Positions 58,668 through 64,000 of a stretch of DNA of 64,000 bases are shown piece after piece (position 1 is the first letter of the stretch; each line of letters opens with the position of its first letter). The position numbers and the translations under genes were made by a program. The notes beneath the pieces were generated by a model. That model was not told the DNA's origin, searched no databases, and was given only the letters and a program-made list of their open reading frames with translations. The DNA is from Cellulomonas sp. PhB143 (GTDB lineage Bacteria > Actinomycetota > Actinomycetes > Actinomycetales > Cellulomonadaceae): positions 1 to 64,000 of the forward strand of contig NZ_RKIJ01000015.1 of assembly GCF_003752595.1 (NCBI RefSeq), given 5' to 3'.

Positions 58668-58835
58668 CGCTCCAGGCAAGCACCGCTCGCGCCGTCCCGC
58701 AAAGGGCGGGTCCGCGTGGTGCGCCCGTTCCTAGGCAGATCTTTCCCTGGATGATGCCGCGCGCCCCGGCCAGCATGGGGACCACCGCACGATCACAGCT
58801 TCGGGGACGCACGTCCCCCTGTTCGAGGAGTCAGC
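58668..58835. other. Divergent intergenic region
   Basis: 168 bp between the lipoprotein gene (minus) and the SDR gene (plus). It contains hairpins cccgc-aaagg-gcggg (58697-58711) and ggggac-gcac-gtcccc (58803-58818). The latter lies in the SDR leader, just before its ribosome-binding site gaggag. Confidence 0.4.
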
Positions 58836-59684
58836 ATGTCTACGTGGTTCATCACCGGCGCGTCCCGCGGTTTCGGCCTCCAGGTCGCCCGCCAGGCGCT
58901 CGACCGCGGGGACGACGTCGTCGCGACCGCGCGTGACCCGCACGCCGTCCGCGCGGCGCTGCCCGGGTACGAGGGTCGGTTGCTCGCCGTGGCCCTCGAC
59001 GTCACCGACGAGGCCCAGGCCCGGGCCGCGGTCGCGTCCGCGGTCGAGACCTTCGGGACGATCGACGTCCTGGTCAACAACGCGGGGCGCGGTCTGCTCG
59101 GCGCGGTGGAGGAGTCCACGGACGCCGCCGTCCGCGCGATCTACGACACCAACGTCTTCGGGCTGCTCAACGTCACCCGCGCGGTGCTGCCGGTGATGCG
59201 CCGGCAGCGGTCGGGCCGGGTGCTCAACTTCAGCTCGCTGGGCGGGTTCAGCAGCTCCGCCGGGTTCGGGGTCTACTGCTCCACCAAGTTCGCGGTGGAG
59301 GGTCTCTCGGAGGCGATGCAGCAGGAGCTGGCGCCCCTCGGCATCGGTGTCACGCTGGTGGAGCCGGGCTACTTCCGTACCGACTTCCTCGACGCCACCA
59401 GCCTGCACACCGAGGACGAGGTCATCGCGGACTACGCTGCGACCGCCGGCGCGGTCCGCGGCGCGGTGCCCGGCCTCAACCAGGCCCAGCCGGGCGACCC
59501 GGTCAAGGGCGCCACGGCAGTGCTGGCCCTCGCCGACACCGAGAACCCGCCGGTGCGCGCCCAGCTCGGCAGCGACTGCCTGGCGGAGCTCGACCGGAAG
59601 ATCGGGCAGCTCCAGCGGGAGTCGGCGGCCTGGCGCGGGCTGGCACTGTCCACCGACCACGACGACGCCCGCGCGCTGGTCTGA
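58836..59684 (+). CDS. Short-chain dehydrogenase/reductase
   Basis: 282 residues, classical SDR. Cofactor motif TGASRGFG at 7-14; NNAGRG at 81-86; the catalytic residues are Ser near 134, Tyr147 and Lys151 (GVYCSTKFAVEGLSE). Arg at positions after the first strand (TARDP) suggests NADP preference. The substrate is unknown; the C-terminal third is like the oxidoreductases often annotated as SDR family NAD(P)-dependent. It stands alone, followed 48 bp later by the acyltransferase. Confidence 0.93.
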   Translation: MSTWFITGASRGFGLQVARQALDRGDDVVATARDPHAVRAALPGYEGRLLAVALDVTDEAQARAAVASAVETFGTIDVLVNNAGRGLLGAVEESTDAAVRAIYDTNVFGLLNVTRAVLPVMRRQRSGRVLNFSSLGGFSSSAGFGVYCSTKFAVEGLSEAMQQELAPLGIGVTLVEPGYFRTDFLDATSLHTEDEVIADYAATAGAVRGAVPGLNQAQPGDPVKGATAVLALADTENPPVRAQLGSDCLAELDRKIGQLQRESAAWRGLALSTDHDDARALV

Positions 59685-59720
59685 CGTCCGTGCGCGCACG
59701 GGGCATGTGAAGGTCCGGTG

Positions 59721-59726
59721 CACAAT
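59721..59726 (+). promoter_or_regulatory. -10 box of a leaderless promoter for the acyltransferase gene
   Basis: CACAAT ends six bases before ATG 59733 and no ribosome-binding site is present, consistent with a leaderless mRNA. Confidence 0.4.
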
Positions 59727-59732
59727 GGTGCG

Positions 59733-60377
59733 ATGACCTACCGGGTGCTGAAGCTCTTGCTCTCGCTCCTGGCATACGTGTTCCTGCGCCCGCAGGTCAC
59801 CGGGCTCGGCAACATCCCGCGCAGCGGGCCGGTCATCCTCGCGAGCAACCACCTCTCGTTCGTGGACTCGCTGCTGATCCCGATCGTCGCGCCCCGGCAC
59901 GTCACGTTCCTCGCGAAGGCCGAGTACTTCGAGGGCACCGGGATCAAGGGGAGCGTGTCCCGGTGGTTCTTCTCCACGCTCGGGCACATCCCTGTGCACC
60001 GCGAGGACCCGCGGGCCGGCCAACGCTCGCTGGAGGACGCGCTCGCCGTGCTCGGCAGCGGCGGCGCGTTCGGCATCTACCCGGAGGGCACGCGCTCGCG
60101 GGACGGCAAGCTGCACAAGGGGCACACCGGCGTGGCCTGGCTGGCGCTGGCCGGCCACGCGCCCGTGGTGCCCGTGGCGGTGTGCGGCACGGACAAGGTC
60201 CAGCCCGTCGGCAAGCGGCTGCCGCGCATCCACCGCGTCCAGGTCTCGTTCGGCCCGCCCGTGCTGCCGCGCAAGCAGATCACCAGCGGCATCCGGCCCG
60301 CGCAGGCGCGGCGCGAGCTGACCGACGAGGTCATGACCCGCATCCACGCGATGAGCGGGCAGGCGCTCGCAGACTGA
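59733..60377 (+). CDS. 1-acyl-sn-glycerol-3-phosphate acyltransferase-like protein
   Basis: 214 residues. The PlsC motifs are in order: the N-terminal hydrophobic anchor LLLSLLAYVFL, catalytic HX4D (His40, Asp45 in SNHLSFVDSLL), block II around GSVSRWFFSTLGHIPVHRED, and block III YPEGTRSRDGKLHKGHTG. It adds a fatty acid to lysophosphatidic acid to make phosphatidic acid at the membrane. It seems to be a single gene; the GH127 gene follows after 53 bp. Confidence 0.94.
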   Translation: MTYRVLKLLLSLLAYVFLRPQVTGLGNIPRSGPVILASNHLSFVDSLLIPIVAPRHVTFLAKAEYFEGTGIKGSVSRWFFSTLGHIPVHREDPRAGQRSLEDALAVLGSGGAFGIYPEGTRSRDGKLHKGHTGVAWLALAGHAPVVPVAVCGTDKVQPVGKRLPRIHRVQVSFGPPVLPRKQITSGIRPAQARRELTDEVMTRIHAMSGQALAD

Positions 60378-60430
60378 GGCGGCGGCGGTCAGCCGGTGCC
60401 TGACGTTCCCTGACTCGATGGAGAGCTCGC

Positions 60431-62362
60431 ATGCCTGACGCCGCCGTCCGCCCCGTCCCCGCCCCGGCGTCGCCCACCGCGGGAGCCCTCGGCGTCCTCC
60501 GCCCGCTCGGTCTGGACGCCGCCCGGATCACCGGCGGGCTGTGGGCCGCCCGGCAGGAGGCGAACCGGCGGGCGTCGATCCCCGCGGGCGCCGAGCAGCT
60601 CGACCGGGCCGGCAACCTGCGCAACCTCGAGATCCTCGCCGGCGAGACGCAGGGCGAGGCGATCGGGCCGGTCTTCGCCGACTCCGACGTGCACAAGTGG
60701 CTCGAGGCCGCCGCGTGGGAGCTCGGCCGCGGTGAGGACGAGCGGCTGGCATGCCTGCAGCGCCGCGTCACGGACCTGCTCGCGCGGGCGCAGGCCGACG
60801 ACGGGTACCTCGACTCCGTCGTCCAGCTGCGCGAGAACGAGCGCTACCGCGAGCTGCCGTGGAGCCATGAGCTCTACTGCGCCGGGCACCTGTTCCAGGC
60901 CGCGGTCGCACAGGTCCGTGCGACGGGGAGCCGCGAGCTCCTCGACGTCGCCACGCGCCTCGCCGACCACCTGGTGGCGACCTTCGGGGACGGTCGTCCC
61001 GGCCTCGGCGACCGTGAGGACGTCGACGGCCACCCGGTGGTCGAGACGGCTCTCGTCGAGCTCTACCGCGAGACGGGGACCCGGGCCTACCTCGACCTGG
61101 CGCGGTACTTCGTCGAGGCGCGCGGTCACGGGCACATGGAGCGGTACGGCGCGGAGCCGACCTACTTCTCCGACCGGCTCCCCGTCCGCGAGACGCCGCA
61201 CCCGGAGGGCCACGCGGTGCGCGCGGTCTATCTCGGGGCGGGGGCGACGGACGTGGCGGTCGAGACCGGCGACACCGAGCTGCTCGCGGCCCTGGAGCGG
61301 CAGTACGCCGCGATGGAGCGCTCGCAGCAGTACCTCACCGGCGGTCTCGGGTCCCGGTGGGAGGGCGAGTCGTTCGGGGACCCCTACGAGCTGCCCGCCG
61401 ACCGTGCGTACGCGGAGACGTGCGCGTCGATCGGCGGCGTCCAGTGGGCGTGGCGCCTCCTGCTGGCCACGGGCGAGGCGCGCTACGGCGACCAGATCGA
61501 GCGGATGCTGCTCAACGGTTTCCTCTCCGGCCTCTCGCTCGCGGGGACCGAGTACTTCTACGTCAACCCGCTGCAGCTGCGGGCCGACGCGGAGCCCGAG
61601 GAGAACCGGAGCCCGGCGCACGGGCGGCGCGGCTGGTTCGACTGCGCGTGCTGCCCGCCCAACATCATGCGCACGCTCTCGAGCCTCACGGCCTACCTCG
61701 CCACGCGGACGGACGCGGGCCTGCAGATCCACCAGTACGCGCCGGGTCCGATCTCGAGCGACGGGCTGAGCGTGCGCGTCGAGACCGGCTACCCCTATGA
61801 CGGGCGGGTCGTGGTCCACGTCGACGAGGTCCCGGGCCGCCCGGTCGAGATCGCCCTGCGGGTCCCCGCGTGGGCCGAGGGCGCCACCCTCGACGGCGCG
61901 CCGGTGGCCGCGGGCGGGTATGCCCGCACGACCGGCCTGCTCGCAGCGGGCGACACCGTCGATCTGGTCCTGCCCATGGCGCCGCGCCTGACCACCGCGG
62001 ACGCGCGTGTCGACGCGGTGCGCGGCTGCGTCGCGATCGAGCGCGGCCCGCTGGTCTACGCGCTCGAGCAGCCCGACCAGGCCGCCGGCGTCGTCGTCGA
62101 CGACGCGCGCCTCGACCCGGACGAGACGATCACGGTCGAGCGGCGCGACGACCTGCTGGGCGGGACGACGGTCCTGCGCGCCCGTGGTCGCGTCGTGCGG
62201 GCGCCCGACGGCGCGGCGCGCGCCCCGTACCGGCCGCTCGGGGACGCTGTGCCCACGGACGGCGGGGACGACGAGCGAGACGTGGAGCTCGTCGCGATCC
62301 CGTACCACCTGTGGGCCAATCGCGGCCCGCAGCCGATGCGCGTCTGGATCCCGCTGGCCTGA
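60431..62362 (+). CDS. GH127 beta-L-arabinofuranosidase-like enzyme
   Basis: 643 residues. Long (alpha/alpha) barrel: VHKWLEAAAWELGRGEDERL, ADDGYLDSVVQL, HELYCAGHLFQAAVAQ. The metal/catalytic residues match the known enzyme of the family: glutamate 329 and cysteine 331 in YAETCASIGGVQWAWR, and cysteines 407 and 408 in FDCACCPPNIMR. In characterised members one of these cysteines is the nucleophile. A C-terminal beta-domain follows (about 430-640). Cytoplasmic. It releases beta-L-arabinofuranose, perhaps from plant glycoprotein arabinans. No transporter for it lies next to it. Confidence 0.94.
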   Translation: MPDAAVRPVPAPASPTAGALGVLRPLGLDAARITGGLWAARQEANRRASIPAGAEQLDRAGNLRNLEILAGETQGEAIGPVFADSDVHKWLEAAAWELGRGEDERLACLQRRVTDLLARAQADDGYLDSVVQLRENERYRELPWSHELYCAGHLFQAAVAQVRATGSRELLDVATRLADHLVATFGDGRPGLGDREDVDGHPVVETALVELYRETGTRAYLDLARYFVEARGHGHMERYGAEPTYFSDRLPVRETPHPEGHAVRAVYLGAGATDVAVETGDTELLAALERQYAAMERSQQYLTGGLGSRWEGESFGDPYELPADRAYAETCASIGGVQWAWRLLLATGEARYGDQIERMLLNGFLSGLSLAGTEYFYVNPLQLRADAEPEENRSPAHGRRGWFDCACCPPNIMRTLSSLTAYLATRTDAGLQIHQYAPGPISSDGLSVRVETGYPYDGRVVVHVDEVPGRPVEIALRVPAWAEGATLDGAPVAAGGYARTTGLLAAGDTVDLVLPMAPRLTTADARVDAVRGCVAIERGPLVYALEQPDQAAGVVVDDARLDPDETITVERRDDLLGGTTVLRARGRVVRAPDGAARAPYRPLGDAVPTDGGDDERDVELVAIPYHLWANRGPQPMRVWIPLA

Positions 62363-62387
62363 GCGGGCCTCCCGTCCGGTGTGGCGG

Positions 62388-62416
62388 TTGACACACTCCA
62401 CGACCCTTCGTACGCT
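62388..62416 (+). promoter_or_regulatory. Sigma70-type promoter of the NCS1 permease gene
   Basis: A perfect -35 TTGACA (62388-62393) and -10 TACGCT (62411-62416) with a 17-bp spacer. The sequence that follows, ccattaagcaaaagccgaattccat, is unusually AT-rich and may hold an operator. The transcript would have a leader of about 170 nt before ATG 62592. Confidence 0.7.
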
Positions 62417-62591
62417 TCCATTAAGCAAAAGCCGAATTCCATGATGCGAAAGGACGGAACCCCGTCCCGCACCACCGGAGTGGCGACCGGCTCTGAGTCG
62501 CGGCGCCGGTCGGCCGAGAACACCGGTGTTCGCCCGACGGCGCGCGCACCGACCCGACGGGCGTCCAGGGGGCGCCGCGAGAGGTGTCAGC

Positions 62592-64000
62592 ATGGCCGAG
62601 GTCCCGAACCCGAAGAACGCGACGACGCTGCCGGCGGACGACCTGCACAAGGAGCCGCCCGCCAGCGCGGGCCCTACCCCGTGGGGCACGACGGAACCGG
62701 CGATCGAGCGCGCGCCGCGGGGCTCCTCGCCGGCGCACCCCGTCCCGGCCGGCGCGAGCCCGTCGCTGTACAACCGCGACCTCGCGCCGACGACGCGCGA
62801 GGGGCGCACCTGGCACGCGTACAGCATCTTCACGCTGTGGGCGAGCGACGTGCACTCGCTCGGGAACTACGTCTTCGCCGCCGGGCTCTTCGCGCTCGGG
62901 CTCGGGGGCTGGCAGATCATGCTGGCGTTCCTCGTCGGCTCGTTCCTGCTCCTCGGGCTGCTCAACCTGTCCGGGTTCATGGGTCAGCGCACCGGGGTGC
63001 CGTTCCCCGTGATGAGCCGTATCGCCTTCGGCGTCCGGGGGGCGCAGGTGCCCGCGATCATCCGCGGGGCCGTGGCCGTCGCGTGGTTCGGCATCCAGAC
63101 CTACCTCGCGTCCGTGGTCCTGCGCGTCCTGCTCGTCGCCCTCGCCCCGTCGCTCGACGACCTCGACCACAACTCGATCCTCGGGCTGTCCACGCTCGGC
63201 TGGATGGCGTTCGTCGCCCTGTGGATCGTCCAGGTGGTCATCGTCAGCTACGGCATGGAGATGATCCGCAAGTACGAGGCGTTCGCCGGCCCCGTGATCC
63301 TCGCGACGATGCTCGGCCTGGCGATCTGGATGTTCTCCCGCGCCGGCTTCTCGATCGCCTGGTCGACGGACGGGTCGCTGACCGGCGGCGAGATGTGGGT
63401 GCGGATCTTCGAGTCTGCGGCGCTGTGGGTCGTGGTCTACGGCACCTTCGTGCTCAACTTCTGCGACTTCACGCGCGGCGCCCCGTCGAAGCGGTCGGTG
63501 GTCAAGGGCAACGTCTTCGGCATCCCCGTCAACATGCTGTTCTTCGCCGCGGTCGTCGTGGTGATGTCGGGGTCCCAGTACAAGATCAACGGCACGATCA
63601 TCGAGTCCCCGACCGAGATCGTCCAGCAGATCCCCAACACCCTGATCCTCGTCCTCGCGTGCCTCGCCCTGATGGTCCTCACCGTCGCGGTGAACCTCAT
63701 GGCCAACTTCGTGGCGCCGACCTACACGCTGACGAACCTGTTCCCGCGACGGCTGAACTTCCGCAAGGCGGCGATCATCTCGGCGTCCATCGGCCTCGTC
63801 ATCCTCCCGTGGAACCTCTACAACTCGCCGACCGTCGTCGTCTACTTCCTCGGTGGCCTGGGAGCCCTGCTCGGCCCGCTGTTCGGTGTGATCGTCGCCG
63901 ACTACTGGCTCCTGCGCCGCGGGCGGATCAACGTCCTCGACCTCTACTCCGACGACCCGGCGGCCGACTACGCCTACACCCGTGGCGTCAACTGGCGCGC
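62592..64000 (+). CDS. NCS1-family nucleobase/cofactor permease (3' end outside window)
   Basis: 469 residues can be read before the right edge. After a polar, Pro-rich N-terminus of about 70 residues comes TWHAYSIFTLWASDVHSLGN, the first helix pair of NCS1 (cytosine, purine, uracil, thiamine, allantoin) transporters. NLSGFMGQRTGVPFPVMSRI, WFGIQTYLASVV and FCDFTRGAPSKRSVVKGNVF follow, all typical. At least 11 helices are seen. The substrate is not clear; the last visible part (DLYSDDPAADYAYTRGVNWR) is the usual C-terminal tail, so only a short piece is missing. Start ATG 62592 after gagaggtgt. Confidence 0.93.
   Translation, partial: MAEVPNPKNATTLPADDLHKEPPASAGPTPWGTTEPAIERAPRGSSPAHPVPAGASPSLYNRDLAPTTREGRTWHAYSIFTLWASDVHSLGNYVFAAGLFALGLGGWQIMLAFLVGSFLLLGLLNLSGFMGQRTGVPFPVMSRIAFGVRGAQVPAIIRGAVAVAWFGIQTYLASVVLRVLLVALAPSLDDLDHNSILGLSTLGWMAFVALWIVQVVIVSYGMEMIRKYEAFAGPVILATMLGLAIWMFSRAGFSIAWSTDGSLTGGEMWVRIFESAALWVVVYGTFVLNFCDFTRGAPSKRSVVKGNVFGIPVNMLFFAAVVVVMSGSQYKINGTIIESPTEIVQQIPNTLILVLACLALMVLTVAVNLMANFVAPTYTLTNLFPRRLNFRKAAIISASIGLVILPWNLYNSPTVVVYFLGGLGALLGPLFGVIVADYWLLRRGRINVLDLYSDDPAADYAYTRGVNWR

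Overview
The window is very GC-rich DNA (roughly 73-75% G+C by eye). It has GTG starts, leaderless -10/ATG arrangements, lipobox-bearing solute-binding proteins, many ANTAR-domain regulators and many glycoside hydrolases. This points to an actinobacterium of the Micrococcales, most like Cellulomonas, Cellulosimicrobium or a close relative; that assignment is inference from gene content, not from a marker gene. I support 52 protein genes. The last one runs off the right edge. I see no tRNA, rRNA, CRISPR array, phage or insertion sequence.

Layout. Bases 1-172 are G/C homopolymer noise next to the 3' end of a membrane-protein gene. 1.2-5.2 kb holds a SHOCT protein and four cytoplasmic ANTAR regulators (PAS or GAF sensors). 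5.2-8.7 kb holds an aminotransferase, small membrane proteins and a LysR regulator. 8.7-13.5 kb is a glycine-riboswitch-controlled gcvP-gcvT-gcvH operon. 13.8-15.3 kb holds an orphan LuxR-type HTH protein, a NUDIX hydrolase that runs into a second homopolymer artefact, and a P-loop kinase. 15.7-19.5 kb holds a DUF1264 protein with a hairpin-rich leader, a metallo-beta-lactamase-fold hydrolase, a further GAF/ANTAR-like protein and an APC permease. 19.5-21.7 kb (minus strand) is a translationally coupled operon of three GAF-ANTAR regulators, divergent from a stress/redox group on plus: katE catalase, Zn-alcohol dehydrogenase, NAD-epimerase and a ThDP enzyme (21.9-28.2 kb). 28.2-33.1 kb holds an MFS transporter, a PhzF protein, small membrane proteins and a SulP transporter. 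33.2-38.5 kb (minus) holds metF-metE behind a probable SAM-type riboswitch, and an ATP-dependent DNA ligase.

The right third is carbohydrate utilisation. 38.6-50.0 kb is a galactoside locus: ABC importer (two permeases and a binding lipoprotein), GH35 and GH42 beta-galactosidases, a LacI regulator, a GH36 alpha-galactosidase and a sugar acetyltransferase. It lies behind a strong promoter overlapped by nested LacI-type palindromes. 50.1-57.8 kb is a second locus: ROK regulator, ABC importer and GH38 alpha-mannosidase. It is followed by a lipoprotein, a short-chain dehydrogenase, an acyltransferase, a GH127 beta-L-arabinofuranosidase and an NCS1 permease.

The most unusual structure is a family of near-perfect 66-68 bp palindromes, with four copies in the window and perhaps a fifth remnant at the left edge. 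The copies sit at gene ends or between genes, covary between arms, and in two cases supply in-frame the C-terminus of a protein. The second theme is the density of ANTAR regulators (seven clear and one diverged) in 20 kb, organised as two loci that share paralogous members.
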